A DNA stretch of 59,074 nt from an uncultured Neokomagataea sp. Lineage in GTDB: Bacteria; Pseudomonadota; Alphaproteobacteria; Acetobacterales; Acetobacteraceae. Within the stretch, counting starts at the first letter, position 1. Every line of letters begins with the position of its first letter. The stretch covers positions 1-59,074 of the forward strand of contig NZ_CAMKWA010000014.1 of assembly GCF_946476835.1 (NCBI RefSeq), in the 5' to 3' direction. Below, one piece after another: positions 42,430-51,990 of this stretch. Position numbers and translations under genes: made by a program. A model generated the notes under the pieces. That model ran no database searches and was not told the origin of the DNA. It saw only the letters and a list, made by a program, of their open reading frames with translations.

Positions 42430-43055
42430 TTGAGAAAATTACCCATGATCGTCAGGCCAACATCTTGGCTTTTCTCCACGTGGAACTGCGTGCCACAACG
42501 ATTGCCGCGTGCAACAATAGCAGGTACCTGTGCCCCATAATGACTACTAGCCACCAAGTCGCTCGCAATACCATTATGGAGAGCATATGAGTGAACAAAA
42601 TACCCATGTTCTCCGGGTGTTAAACCCTTCGTTAAATGATGCTGACCAGGTGTAAAGTCGAGCGTATTCCACCCCATATGGGGCAAGCGTAGACCGTTTT
42701 CTTCCGCCTCTTTCATGCGCTGAATAGAGCCAGAGATCCACCCCAGACCTTCTGTGCGACCATACTCAACGCCGTAATCACACATTAACTGCATACCAAC
42801 GCAGATACCCAAGAAAGGCGTTCCGGCTGCTGTTGCTTGCTCAAGCAGAGCCCGCAGCTCTGCTCCTAGCCCCTTTGCACAATCAGCCATGGCGCCTTGT
42901 CCTGGTAAAATCAAACGGTCAGCCGCCAAGATTGTATCAGCATCGCGTGAAATAACGACATCAGCGTTTAGAGCAAAGCGTTTAGCAGCCTTGCGCGCGG
43001 CTTCAGCCGCAGATGCAAGGTTGCCTCCATTATAATCAATTACGACAACACGCAT
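42417..43055 (-). CDS. hisH: Imidazole glycerol phosphate synthase, glutaminase subunit
   Basis: The protein has 212 residues, a class I glutamine amidotransferase with the nucleophile in GICVGMQLM, the oxyanion strand PGQGAMADC and the His/Glu pair in GTQFHVEKSQ. It feeds ammonia to HisF. It overlaps the upstream DUF2628 gene by 16 bases. Confidence 0.96.
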   Translation of the reverse strand: MRVVVIDYNGGNLASAAEAARKAAKRFALNADVVISRDADTILAADRLILPGQGAMADCAKGLGAELRALLEQATAAGTPFLGICVGMQLMCDYGVEYGRTEGLGWISGSIQRMKEAEENGLRLPHMGWNTLDFTPGQHHLTKGLTPGEHGYFVHSYALHNGIASDLVASSHYGAQVPAIVARGNRCGTQFHVEKSQDVGLTIMGNFLKWDV

Positions 43056-43423
43056 GGCAGCTCCGGTGGCGTATCAATTAGGATCTGTCGATCCAATATA
43101 CGCAGCAAGGCTTGGTTATGATTGGGCGCAATAATCTTGTCCCCCTCATAATGATGATACCCAGCCAGTGTTAATTCCCACTGGCGCAACTCAGAAAAGA
43201 AAACAGCAAAGGTTAAGTGATTAGCGCAAAGCAGAAACCACGCATATGGTGCGGAACAGAACTTCCACACAAGAAGATCTATCGCTCCTGCAAAAAGTGC
43301 ACTCCCCCATGTGCCTAACCACAATAACCCAATGGGCCCTAAAATAAGAACACGGCGAGCAATCCCCTGCTTGACCAAGACAATGTCTGCCTCAGGAGAG
43401 GTGAAAGCTCGGTATATTCTCAC
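43040..43423 (-). CDS. DUF2628 membrane protein in the his operon
   Basis: The protein has 127 residues with two or three membrane segments (about 25-50 and 58-78) and soluble ends. The N-terminus ([19 protein letters not shown]) and the position of the segments fit DUF2628. It overlaps hisB and hisH, so it is co-translated with them; a similar gene sits here in relatives as far as I recall. Its role is unknown. Confidence 0.75.
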   Translation of the reverse strand: MRIYRAFTSPEADIVLVKQGIARRVLILGPIGLLWLGTWGSALFAGAIDLLVWKFCSAPYAWFLLCANHLTFAVFFSELRQWELTLAGYHHYEGDKIIAPNHNQALLRILDRQILIDTPPELPCVLS

Positions 43424-44016
43424 AGAACCCCCTTCGTCGATGGAATGGAACCTGCTGCCCGTGGATCACGAGCAATAGCCATCCGTAAGGCGCGAGCCAT
43501 TGCTTTAAACGTACTTTCTGCAATGTGATGAGCGTTTGTGCCTGATTTGGTGGTCAGATGCAGCGCAATATGTGCCGACATAGCAAAAGCACGGAAAAAC
43601 TCTTCAAAAAGTTCAGTATCCATCTCACCGATTTTTTCCCGCGTGAACGTAACATTCCACGCAAGATACGGACGCCCAGACAAATCAACTACCGCTTCAC
43701 ATAGGGCTTCATCTAACGGTACCAGAGCATGACCAAAACGCTCAATGCCACGTTTATCCCCCACAGCTTGGCGCAGGACTTGCCCTAATACGATTCCGAC
43801 ATCTTCAACCGTATGGTGACCATCAATATGCAAATCACCTTTTGCATGCACGGTCAGGTCTAGGCCGCCATGACGTGCAAGAGCCGTCAGCATATGGTCA
43901 AAAAAACCAATGCCCGTCTGAATGTCCGAGCGCCCTTCCCCGTCTAGAGTAAGAGCAACGGAGATGTCGGTTTCGCTGGTCGCGCGCGCCAGCTGTGCGT
44001 GACGTGTAGTGTTCAT
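43420..44016 (-). CDS. hisB: Imidazoleglycerol-phosphate dehydratase
   Basis: The protein has 198 residues, monofunctional without the phosphatase half. The metal-binding repeats are [14 protein letters not shown] with [10 protein letters not shown] in the first half and [17 protein letters not shown] with [12 protein letters not shown] in the second. It makes imidazole acetol phosphate. It is the first gene of the his block; the 98-base gap to the divergent nitroreductase gene holds both promoters. Confidence 0.97.
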   Translation of the reverse strand: MNTTRHAQLARATSETDISVALTLDGEGRSDIQTGIGFFDHMLTALARHGGLDLTVHAKGDLHIDGHHTVEDVGIVLGQVLRQAVGDKRGIERFGHALVPLDEALCEAVVDLSGRPYLAWNVTFTREKIGEMDTELFEEFFRAFAMSAHIALHLTTKSGTNAHHIAESTFKAMARALRMAIARDPRAAGSIPSTKGVL

Positions 44017-44114
44017 AGGCTACCGTTACACCACCCGAGCAGTTATTTCCACGCTGTTCCTGCATGCAATCTTTCCTCTTGGCGGAATGCTCAGTCCGTT
44101 CCATATCTCTGTGT

Positions 44115-44711
44115 ATGAGTCAGTCTGTTCTTGATGTCCTTCTCTCACGCGCCTCAACTGATCAACTCGTTGAGCCCGCTCCTGCCGGTGACCAGCTTGC
44201 CCGCATCCTCTCAGCAGGATTGCGCGCTCCTGATCATGGTAAATTACGCCCTTGGCGCTATACTGTGATTGCAGGAGAACATCGTGAAGCCTTTGCAGAA
44301 CAGTTTCATGATGCGTTACTGCGTCAATCTCCGGATATGCCCGAGGCAAACCGCCTCAAACGCCGTGAGCGTATACGCACAATGCCCGCCATCATCGCAC
44401 TTGGCTTTCATGTCCAACCAGACGCTAAAATTCCTATCAGTGAACAAGAGATGGCGTTAGCAGCGGGCGCAATGAATGTTCTCAATGCTTTATATGTAGA
44501 AGGGTTTGGCGGAGTTTGGGTCACCGGAGCTTTCCAAAAGGACCGCGTACTCCTGGAAAGCCTAGGTATGCCAACGCCACATAGGCTCGAAGGCCTCTTA
44601 CTGGTTGGCACACCATCAGGGCCAGTCCCCGCAAAGCGCCGCCCGGATATTGAATCCTACATGACCTTATGGCAGGGCAAGCCAGTCTCTTTTGCGGCGG
44701 ATAAAGGCTAA
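44115..44711 (+). CDS. Nitroreductase family protein (YdjA-like)
   Basis: From the ATG at 44115 the product has 198 residues. RASTDQLVEPAPAGDQLARIL, then GLRAPDHGKLRPWRY and a C-terminal GTPSGPVPAKRRPDI are typical of the YdjA-type FMN nitroreductases. It probably reduces nitro or quinone compounds with NAD(P)H. It lies three bases before a UbiH-type hydroxylase, so both are one transcript. Confidence 0.88.
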   Translation: MSQSVLDVLLSRASTDQLVEPAPAGDQLARILSAGLRAPDHGKLRPWRYTVIAGEHREAFAEQFHDALLRQSPDMPEANRLKRRERIRTMPAIIALGFHVQPDAKIPISEQEMALAAGAMNVLNALYVEGFGGVWVTGAFQKDRVLLESLGMPTPHRLEGLLLVGTPSGPVPAKRRPDIESYMTLWQGKPVSFAADKG

Positions 44712-44714
44712 AAC

Positions 44715-45899
44715 ATGCATTACGACGTCATCATCATCGGCGGCGGTCCTACAGGCTTAGCGTGCGGCATCTCGCTGGCGCGTGATGGGCGGCAAGTCTG
44801 CATCCTTGAACGCTCTCCAGAGAGCATCTTGGCAGAGCCGCCATTTGATGGACGTGAAATTGCTCTAACACATCATGCGGCGCATTGGCTGAAAGACGCC
44901 GGAGCATGGGATGAGATACCATCTGGCGCAATCTGCCCTATGCATACTGCCCGCGTGGAAACTGGGAACAGTCATTCTCTTCCCCTAATTTTTGATGCCC
45001 CCAAAGATGGGCCTCATGCTCTTGGCTATATGGTGGCGAACCACTTCATCCGCCAGTCGCTTTATCGCGTTGCTTCACGTATGCCCCGCCTCATTATACA
45101 CGCTGGCGCTCATATTGAGCGGGCTACGCATACAGAGCGCTCAGTGCACGTGACCCTAAAGAACAAAGAAACGTTAACGGCTGACTTAATGGTCGCTGCA
45201 GATGGGCGTTTCTCACGTATGCGTGACGCTGCGGGAATTGGCGCTATTGTGGATGACTTTAAGCGTAGCATTCTTGTTTGTCGCGTCCGCCACCCAAAGT
45301 CACACGACCATACTGCATTACAATGGTTTGACGCCGGACAGACTATTGCCTTTTTGCCAATCGCTCCAGATGATCGAGAAGGACATATTTCTTCCCTCGT
45401 TCTTACCTTAGAAAATGAGGATATTGAACGTCTGTGTGCTTGTGACGAGGCAAGCTTCAACGCTGAAATTACCCAACGGTCTGGTGGACGTTTGGGAGCC
45501 TTATCTTTAGATAGCAAGCGCTGTTCTTATCCTCTCAAAACGGTTTTTGCACACCGTTTCCGTGGGCCACGCTTAGCTCTTATCGGAGACGCTGCGGTGG
45601 GGATGCACCCCATTACAGCACACGGCTTTAACTTGGGCTTAAGAGCACAAGAAACTTTAGCACGAGCTATTGCCGATGGCCCTGGTGATGCCGGTGCAGC
45701 AAGTGCGTTGTCACGATATGAACGCCAGCACCGACGTGCGACGCTGCCCCTTTACGCGGGGACGAATGCAATAGCCACATTGTATACACGTGATAGTAAA
45801 CCGGCCATGGCCGTGCGCCGTCTAGGCCTTAACCTTGCAAACCATTTAATGCCTTTCAAAAAGGCTATTACTGGAATGTTGATGGATCACAAAAACTAA
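44715..45899 (+). CDS. UbiH/UbiF-type FAD monooxygenase
   Basis: The protein has 394 residues: dinucleotide motif DVIIIGGGPTGLACGISLA, then LMVAADGRFSRMRDAAGI and the second FAD motif LIGDAAVGMHPITAHGFNLGL, as in the ubiquinone-ring hydroxylases. It likely hydroxylates the ring in ubiquinone synthesis; which position cannot be told. The gene converges on the POT transporter across a strong hairpin. Confidence 0.9.
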   Translation: MHYDVIIIGGGPTGLACGISLARDGRQVCILERSPESILAEPPFDGREIALTHHAAHWLKDAGAWDEIPSGAICPMHTARVETGNSHSLPLIFDAPKDGPHALGYMVANHFIRQSLYRVASRMPRLIIHAGAHIERATHTERSVHVTLKNKETLTADLMVAADGRFSRMRDAAGIGAIVDDFKRSILVCRVRHPKSHDHTALQWFDAGQTIAFLPIAPDDREGHISSLVLTLENEDIERLCACDEASFNAEITQRSGGRLGALSLDSKRCSYPLKTVFAHRFRGPRLALIGDAAVGMHPITAHGFNLGLRAQETLARAIADGPGDAGAASALSRYERQHRRATLPLYAGTNAIATLYTRDSKPAMAVRRLGLNLANHLMPFKKAITGMLMDHKN

Positions 45900-45979
45900 A
45901 GGGCTACAAACCGTGACACATCCATCCACACATTCCTAATTGCCTCGAGCCATACCTGTTTTCTCTATTTGATCCCACA

Positions 45980-46009
45980 GGCCGGAAGGGAATCAGATCC
46001 CTAGCGGCC
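45980..46009. terminator. Hairpin between convergent ubiH-type and POT genes
   Basis: GGCCG and CGGCC (outer) and AGGGA and TCCCT (inner) form a two-part stem with a symmetric GA/AG internal loop. It lies between the two stops and has little T-run, so it may act as a weak bidirectional terminator. Confidence 0.55.
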
Positions 46010-46034
46010 CGTGTAGATTTTGTATCAATGCGGC

Positions 46035-47495
46035 CTAGTACTTTACTTTAGTAAGACGTAAGCCAAACCCGCGTATTAAAATACCTAAGAAAAAAATTAC
46101 TGCCGATGAAAGGCATAGTTCTTTAAAGAGTTCGGCATACGCTGAAGAACCTGAGAGGTCTTTTGAAGAGGTATTAACTAGATTTGCAACCACACTACCT
46201 GCATACATAGATACTCCCCATAAGGCATAAACCGATCCACTGACTACCCCTCCCCAACGGGCAGGTGTATAGCGCGCGACCACAGCCAAACCTAAGCCTC
46301 CCGTTAAAAGTTCAGCCATAGACATGAGGCCATAGCCACCAACCATGACCCATGGTGAAATATGCGTGCTACCGGAAAGACTAGAATGCCACCACAACCA
46401 AAACGCTCCTGACAAAACAGCATACCCCAAAAGCATTTTCTGGCTAATGCTAGGATCTTTTTTGAAACGACTTAGGGCTTGATATGAGTACGCTAATATA
46501 GGGCTTAGAATTAATATCCACATAGAATTTAAAGATTGAAACTGCCCTGGCGTAAAGTGCCACAATGTTTTTCTATATAACTGAAAATCTCCAGAAACAT
46601 CTCTCATAGTATAGAGCGTTAGAGATGTAATGCTTTGCTGATAGTATGCATAATAAAAAGAACCCAATATGGATAGGACATAGCTTATAATCAGGTTTTT
46701 CCTATCAAGTAAATCTGATTTTTTATAAATAAAATACCAAATAAATATAATTAATATTATTGATATAATAATTCCTTTTTGTGCAATCCACTCATCCTGA
46801 AGAATTAAATTACACAGAAAAACTGATAGGATAATACCTAAAATTAAAATACCTATTTTTTTAGTATTATTTTTAAGTGCGACACTTTCGATAATAATAT
46901 TTTTTAAGTCTTTTACCTTCAAAAAATAATATAAAATTCCAATAGCCAGACCTAATGCACACATAGAAAATGCCATTCGCGGACCATAAACAGACTGCAG
47001 CCAAGGCATTAATAAAATTGAAAAAGTAGAACCCAAGTTCACAGACATGTAATACAGTGTAAAAATGGTATCTATCGATTTATTATCACCTTCATATATG
47101 CGCCGAACAATATTTCCCGCATTAGGCTTAAAAAGCCCATTCCCGACGGATATAAGTGCTAAAGATATACATAAATACCAAATAGATTGCGGAAATGCTG
47201 CTAAACACACATAGCCCAACATAAGGCCAAATGCTCCAATGAGCATGGCCAAACGTGCACCAATAATACGGTCCCCAACCACTCCACCGAGAACAGGCAT
47301 AATATATGTCAGGGCAGACGATGCTCCCAAGAGCATATTCACACGATAATCGTTGAGATGAAGCTGTTCTACCATAAAAATGGTTAAAACAGCCTGCATG
47401 CCGTAAAAGCCAAATCGCTCCCATAACTCAATAGCGAGTACAACAGAAAATCCACGGCGTCGTTGGGCTGCGGTAGGTATACTTATTGGCGTCAA
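46035..47495 (-). CDS. POT-family proton-dependent oligopeptide transporter
   Basis: The protein has 486 residues with about 14 membrane segments. ELWERFGFYGM is the ExxER motif of the first helix of POT proteins, and GNGLFKPNAGNIVRRIY is the POT signature loop. It imports di- and tripeptides with protons. The central part (about 195-280) is more AT-rich and rich in Ile than the rest of the gene. It stands alone with its own promoter. Confidence 0.93.
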   Translation of the reverse strand: MTPISIPTAAQRRRGFSVVLAIELWERFGFYGMQAVLTIFMVEQLHLNDYRVNMLLGASSALTYIMPVLGGVVGDRIIGARLAMLIGAFGLMLGYVCLAAFPQSIWYLCISLALISVGNGLFKPNAGNIVRRIYEGDNKSIDTIFTLYYMSVNLGSTFSILLMPWLQSVYGPRMAFSMCALGLAIGILYYFLKVKDLKNIIIESVALKNNTKKIGILILGIILSVFLCNLILQDEWIAQKGIIISIILIIFIWYFIYKKSDLLDRKNLIISYVLSILGSFYYAYYQQSITSLTLYTMRDVSGDFQLYRKTLWHFTPGQFQSLNSMWILILSPILAYSYQALSRFKKDPSISQKMLLGYAVLSGAFWLWWHSSLSGSTHISPWVMVGGYGLMSMAELLTGGLGLAVVARYTPARWGGVVSGSVYALWGVSMYAGSVVANLVNTSSKDLSGSSAYAELFKELCLSSAVIFFLGILIRGFGLRLTKVKY

Positions 47496-47585
47496 GGCTC
47501 TGAAATCCTAAGCTAAAAATCAGATGTTACCTTGCGCCAAATAGAACGCTGCGTACAAGCAACAAAAAGCAGCATGCCGCCTGTT

Positions 47586-48482
47586 TTATGCTTCTGGCAG
47601 ACCTTCCAGAAACGTCTCAAGTTCTGTAGCCAACGCTCCAATCTGGAGCTGCAACGTTACCAATAAATCTCCAGCAGGTTCTTGACGAGAGGCACCTACA
47701 CCACGCCCTCCGAGCCGTAATACCTTCCCGCTATCTGAATGCTTAGGAATCTTAACGGTTACGGCACCTGCAGGGGTATCTACTGTTACTTTTCCACCCA
47801 GCACAGCAGTCTTTAAAGGCACCTGCTGTGTCATGCGAATGTTACGACCATTACGCGCAAAGCGAGAATCCTCTTTGACGGACACTGTAATGAGAGCATC
47901 CCCCGGAATCCCAGGCTGTCCCGGACGCATTGCACGGCCTGGAGCTCCTTTTCCGCGGACACGTAAAGTCTGCCCATCTTCTAAACCTGGAGGTACTTTA
48001 ACTTCTGTATGCCCCCCTTCTCCCAAAGCAAGCTCCAGAGTGGTTCCCAGTACTGATTGCACAAAGGTAATGGTCACTTCATAACGCCGGTCAGCGCCCT
48101 TTGATGTGCGGCGCCCTGCTGCTCCACCAGGCTGGAAATCACCACTGAAACCGCCCCCGAACATATCGGAGAAAAAAGAACCCAAGTCCTCTTGGTGGAA
48201 GCCCTGCCCACCACCAAAGCCGCCTTGCCCGAAGCCTCCAGCACCAAAAGGACCACGCTCTTGACCATCAGCGCCAATATCCCCTCGGTCAAACCGTGCG
48301 CGCTTCTCCTTGTCTCCAAGAATATTATACGCTTGCCCAACAGCCTTAAATTTTTCTTCGGCTTCTGCATTATTGGGATTGTGATCTGGGTGGTATTGCT
48401 TTGCCAAACGACGATACGCGCTGCGAATATCTTTATCGGTTGCGCTCTTACTTACCCCTAAAACGGCATAAGGGTCCTTCAT
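47586..48482 (-). CDS. DnaJ-type co-chaperone without zinc finger (CbpA-like)
   Basis: The protein has 298 residues: J domain at 1-70 with YHPDHNP, a Gly/Phe-rich stretch (about 75-125), then two C-terminal substrate domains ending in a dimerisation tail. The Cys-rich region of true DnaJ is absent. It should stimulate DnaK ATPase. AAGGAGGT lies ahead of its ATG, which overlaps the stop of a 55-residue upstream gene. Confidence 0.93.
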   Translation of the reverse strand: MKDPYAVLGVSKSATDKDIRSAYRRLAKQYHPDHNPNNAEAEEKFKAVGQAYNILGDKEKRARFDRGDIGADGQERGPFGAGGFGQGGFGGGQGFHQEDLGSFFSDMFGGGFSGDFQPGGAAGRRTSKGADRRYEVTITFVQSVLGTTLELALGEGGHTEVKVPPGLEDGQTLRVRGKGAPGRAMRPGQPGIPGDALITVSVKEDSRFARNGRNIRMTQQVPLKTAVLGGKVTVDTPAGAVTVKIPKHSDSGKVLRLGGRGVGASRQEPAGDLLVTLQLQIGALATELETFLEGLPEA

Positions 48483-48646
48483 GACGTTGTACCTCCTTCA
48501 CACGTATTATCATCCAACAGATCAATCAGCACCGCCACAACAACATCACGAGAATATCCAGCAGCCACGGCATCACTTATCAAAGCTTCCACTTTTGGTC
48601 GCAAAAAATCTTCTGCCGGATGCCCATCACGTTGATTATCCATCAT
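48479..48646 (-). CDS. 55-residue acidic protein coupled to the DnaJ-type gene
   Basis: GAGGT lies four bases before the ATG at 48646. The product (HPAEDFLRPKVEALISDAVA, AGYSRDVVVAVLIDLLDD) is acidic and helical with one Cys near the end. Its stop overlaps the DnaJ-type start (ATGA), and the ribosome site of that gene lies in its last codons. Coupling suggests joint function, perhaps as a regulator of the co-chaperone. No family is recognised. Confidence 0.7.
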   Translation of the reverse strand: MMDNQRDGHPAEDFLRPKVEALISDAVAAGYSRDVVVAVLIDLLDDNTCEGGTTS

Positions 48647-48725
48647 TGCACCTCACTTCTATCCCATCATAACCTGTGACGTTTAAGGCGCAGGTTCAAT
48701 AGAGTTGCATGATTTTTGCCACAGT

Positions 48726-50231
48726 TTATGGTGAAAATGTACGCGCCCAAACGCTCTGTTGTTTCACGTTAACAGGTAACTCCGGAAGCGTATAACCCTG
48801 CCAACCCGCGCCAATGGCAGTGTATAACGTTACCGCGTCCCGTAATCGTGCTGCTTTTGCAAGCGCGCCATGCTCCTCAGCACGAAGAGCCAAACGATTA
48901 GTGGATAAAACATCCAAAATACTCGTAAGTCCAACAGCATAACGCTTTTGCGCTCGATCTCGCGCAAGCTTTGAGGCATGTACAGCTTGTTTATAATGCT
49001 CCACAAGCTCCTCGTCTTGCTCCCAATCACTTAGTGCGTCTTCAACTTCTTGGAATGCTTTTAATACCGTTTGTCGGTAAGATAGTCGTGCTGCTTCAGC
49101 CTCTGCATGCGCTTGGGTAATCGCTGCGTTATTGCGCCCACCATGCATCAACGGAACAGAGGCCAACATCATAACGCTCCAACTCATCGCACCCAGTTGA
49201 AACGCCTGGTACATAGCTGAAGCATTGGGGTTAAACGTCATTGGAATAACAAAACGTGGGTAAAGCTGCGCTACAGCCACCCCCACGCGTGCCGTAGCGG
49301 CGGCATAACGTGCTTCCTGCGCACGAATATCAGCACGTTGAGCAATAACTTCAGACGGCAAGGCTGCTGGAAGTTCTGGAACTTCCGGCATTGGACGTCT
49401 TTGCTTTAACGATACCTCCAATGATCCGGGCATTTGCCCTGTCAGCACAGCAATTGCATGAATAAGGCGGTCTTGCTCAGCATGTAACGGTGGAATACGC
49501 GCTTCATCCATACGCTGACTAGCAGTCACCTGAGCGACGTCTAAGGAATTCGCTAAACCTTTGGCATATAATCGTTGGGTTAGAGCCAATGTATCAGATG
49601 CGATGCCAATATCACGCTCTACAACATCTAATCGTGTCTGCACGCCCCGCAAAGCGACGTAATCAGACGCCAATTCTGCCAATATGGCGACCAACAAAGC
49701 GCGTTGCTCATCAATAGATACTGTTATTTCTTGCGACTGCGCTTCAACTTGCCGGCTAATATGCCCAAAAAGATCGATTTCCCAACTGGCGCGCGCACCA
49801 TACGTTAAAACAGATGCATGAGGCTGATTTGCAGGATTACCGGGACGCAAGGGCCAGTTATCAACCGCAATTGAGTAGCGATCATCTCCACCGCCTGCAG
49901 TCGCGTCTAATTGCGGGTACCATGCCGACGCCGCTTCGCGACGCAAAGCCTGCTCCACCACAACATGCTGGGCCGCAATCTGCAGGTCATAATTACCCTT
50001 GATGGCGCTCTGTACGAGATCATCCAAAATGGGATCTTTAAAGAGGCGCCACCAGTCTTTTAGGGATGCTTCCGTCCGCGCTCTGTCTGCTGCTGTTATT
50101 GGTTTCGTTTGATCCGTAAAAGAGGCCGGTGGCGTAAAGTGATCCGGTGTAAAATTAGGTCCAACGCGACAGCCCCCGACACTCAAAAGGGCAACACAGC
50201 CAAAAACAGTCAAACGATGAAAAGAGCGCAT
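48726..50231 (-). CDS. NodT-family outer membrane efflux lipoprotein
   Basis: The protein has 501 residues with a lipobox (LLSVGGC) and the start RVGPNFTPDHFTPP, the mark of NodT-type outer membrane channels. Two repeats of the TolC fold follow. It would form the trimeric exit duct for the adaptor encoded just upstream. Its start is one base after the adaptor stop. Confidence 0.93.
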   Translation of the reverse strand: MRSFHRLTVFGCVALLSVGGCRVGPNFTPDHFTPPASFTDQTKPITAADRARTEASLKDWWRLFKDPILDDLVQSAIKGNYDLQIAAQHVVVEQALRREAASAWYPQLDATAGGGDDRYSIAVDNWPLRPGNPANQPHASVLTYGARASWEIDLFGHISRQVEAQSQEITVSIDEQRALLVAILAELASDYVALRGVQTRLDVVERDIGIASDTLALTQRLYAKGLANSLDVAQVTASQRMDEARIPPLHAEQDRLIHAIAVLTGQMPGSLEVSLKQRRPMPEVPELPAALPSEVIAQRADIRAQEARYAAATARVGVAVAQLYPRFVIPMTFNPNASAMYQAFQLGAMSWSVMMLASVPLMHGGRNNAAITQAHAEAEAARLSYRQTVLKAFQEVEDALSDWEQDEELVEHYKQAVHASKLARDRAQKRYAVGLTSILDVLSTNRLALRAEEHGALAKAARLRDAVTLYTAIGAGWQGYTLPELPVNVKQQSVWARTFSP

Positions 50232-50232
50232 A

Positions 50233-51144
50233 TTAAAGATGATTCTGCAGCCAGGTAGTCAAGCGGCCATGCATACCATGCGGTGTGCTGCCGATGGTAA
50301 TCGTCCCTGTCATACCTGCTACCAGCGTAACGCCGTCTGGCACATGGTCAAACTCAAGCCTAACAGGAATACGTTGCGCAAGACGAACCCACGTAAAGAT
50401 TGGATTAACGTCAGGTAAACCCAAATGATCTGCCGCACCGTTCTCGTCATTAATACCCCGACCGATACTCACAACATGCGCGGATGCTAAATCATGATAT
50501 CCCATAAGCTTCACAAGAGCGTGGTCCCCTATACGAACGCCATGCAACTTTGTTTCTTCGAAATATCCATTAATCCAAAAAGAATGAGCATCAATAATCG
50601 CCATGCCTGATTGCCCCGCATGAGCGTAGTTTCCTACTCGCAAGTTTAGATTGGTGACATAGCCATCGACTGATGCATAGACAGTAGAGCGTTGTAAATT
50701 CAACTCAGCGGTATCAAGCGCGGCCTTTGCAGCGTCCACATGACCTTTTTGCACATCGACACGTGCATTGAAGTCCTCTTCCTCCTCCGCAGAGACTAGG
50801 CCACCAAGACCGTGACGACGGCGAGCATCGGCTTCTCTTAAAGCCAACTCTGCCTTTGCTTCAGCAAGGTTTGCCCGTGCCGAAGCAATATCAATCCGAA
50901 AACGCAGTGGATCTAAGACAAACAGAGGATCTCCACGGTGTACGTATTGGTTATCAACAACCGGGACGGATACCACCGTTCCTGAGATTTCCGGCGCAGC
51001 ATTGACAACGTAGACCCGTACTCGTCCATCACGAGTCCAAGGGGAAAGCTCGTAAATTTGCCACATCACACGCCCGAGAACGAGTGCAGCCACAACAACG
51101 AGGAATGTTAATACAAAACTTGAAATACGGCGGAGGCGGTGCAT
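50233..51144 (-). CDS. HlyD/AaeA-type membrane fusion protein
   Basis: The protein has 303 residues with an N-terminal membrane anchor (FVLTFLVVVAALVLG), the AaeA-like TRDGRVRVYVVNAAPEISG, VDNQYVHRGDPLFVLD, a helical hairpin (about 85-150) and a second lipoyl half (STVYASVDGYVTNL). It links an inner-membrane pump to the outer channel. The neighbours are DUF1656 and NodT, the usual aae-type set, but the FUSC-type pump gene is not present. Confidence 0.92.
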   Translation of the reverse strand: MHRLRRISSFVLTFLVVVAALVLGRVMWQIYELSPWTRDGRVRVYVVNAAPEISGTVVSVPVVDNQYVHRGDPLFVLDPLRFRIDIASARANLAEAKAELALREADARRRHGLGGLVSAEEEEDFNARVDVQKGHVDAAKAALDTAELNLQRSTVYASVDGYVTNLNLRVGNYAHAGQSGMAIIDAHSFWINGYFEETKLHGVRIGDHALVKLMGYHDLASAHVVSIGRGINDENGAADHLGLPDVNPIFTWVRLAQRIPVRLEFDHVPDGVTLVAGMTGTITIGSTPHGMHGRLTTWLQNHL

Positions 51145-51217
51145 AGCCTCTTCATCCTAACGTAATCTTACAAGTCAGCATGGACTGCCTTGCGGTGTAA
51201 CCAAACTGTCCTAATCT

Positions 51218-51412
51218 TTATACGTACATCAGCAACAAGCACAACGTACAAACAAAGAAGGCGATTTCAAAAAGAGGAACATGCCAAAACCATGTTAAAA
51301 GGCCTGTCTTCCAAAGAACACGCCTAAAGACCAAAGTGACGGCTAGCGCAATCAGTGCGTATACCGAAATAGGAGCAACAAAGACCCCAAAAATATCAAA
51401 TTCCGCTAACAT
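51218..51412 (-). CDS. DUF1656 (AaeX-like) small membrane protein
   Basis: The protein has 64 residues with two membrane segments. EFDIFGVFVAPISVYALIAL and the following RRVLWKTGLLTWFWHVPLFE fit DUF1656 proteins that accompany AaeA-type adaptors and FUSC pumps. It lies 73 bases before the adaptor gene. Confidence 0.85.
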   Translation of the reverse strand: MLAEFDIFGVFVAPISVYALIALAVTLVFRRVLWKTGLLTWFWHVPLFEIAFFVCTLCLLLMYV

Positions 51413-51446
51413 GACCTTCTGCCTTGCCTACAGAGCACAAACAATT

Positions 51447-51468
51447 AAGGGGGCCTGAAAGCCCCCTT
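51447..51468. terminator. Hairpin between YqjE-like and DUF1656 genes
   Basis: AAGGGGGC and GCCCCCTT form an eight-base stem around CTGAAA. It separates the YqjD/YqjE pair from the efflux genes. The T-run is short on both strands. Confidence 0.6.
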
Positions 51469-51475
51469 TAACCGT

Positions 51476-51910
51476 TTAGCCTTTACGACGCAGAATTTTT
51501 TTAAACAGAGAGAAGACCCCTCCTGCCGTACCGCGCCCCACAGGACCAAGGAGAATTCCCGTAAGGGTGGACAGAGCAACAGCTTGCTTCAATTCCATCA
51601 ACTTACGATCTCTACGAATACGCGCCTCAATGGTCACCATGTCTGGAATAGACCAGGCAGCTAACGCACCAAACAGGATGATAAAGAAGAGATCAAAGCC
51701 CAAAACACACAAGGCAGCTTTCACGTGGCTCAATCCTGCCACATCTAAACACAGCGCCCATAGAAGGCCATGCAAGCCGATCACGAAGAAGAAGAGAAAT
51801 GTCAGCGCAACAATGCCAAAAGCTGCACGCCGCGCAACACGCAGTGCTGTTCGTGAAAGGATTGTCCCCTGTGCAGAGAGGACTTCCTGACCAAGTTCAA
51901 GCGGTTTCAT
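51476..51910 (-). CDS. YqjE/holin-X-like membrane protein
   Basis: The protein has 144 residues with two membrane segments (about 30-60 and 65-95) and a basic C-terminus, resembling the YqjE-type phage holin family proteins of the envelope. It follows the YqjD-like gene by 80 bases. In E. coli the YqjD-YqjE pair is linked to ribosome binding at the membrane in stationary phase; that role here is inferred. Confidence 0.65.
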   Translation of the reverse strand: MKPLELGQEVLSAQGTILSRTALRVARRAAFGIVALTFLFFFVIGLHGLLWALCLDVAGLSHVKAALCVLGFDLFFIILFGALAAWSIPDMVTIEARIRRDRKLMELKQAVALSTLTGILLGPVGRGTAGGVFSLFKKILRRKG

Positions 51911-51990
51911 GAAGGGTTAACAACCTTTCTTGACAGGACGAGCGGCACTCCTGTGATCATTAGCGCAGAAAAGCCAATAATAAAGAGGCT

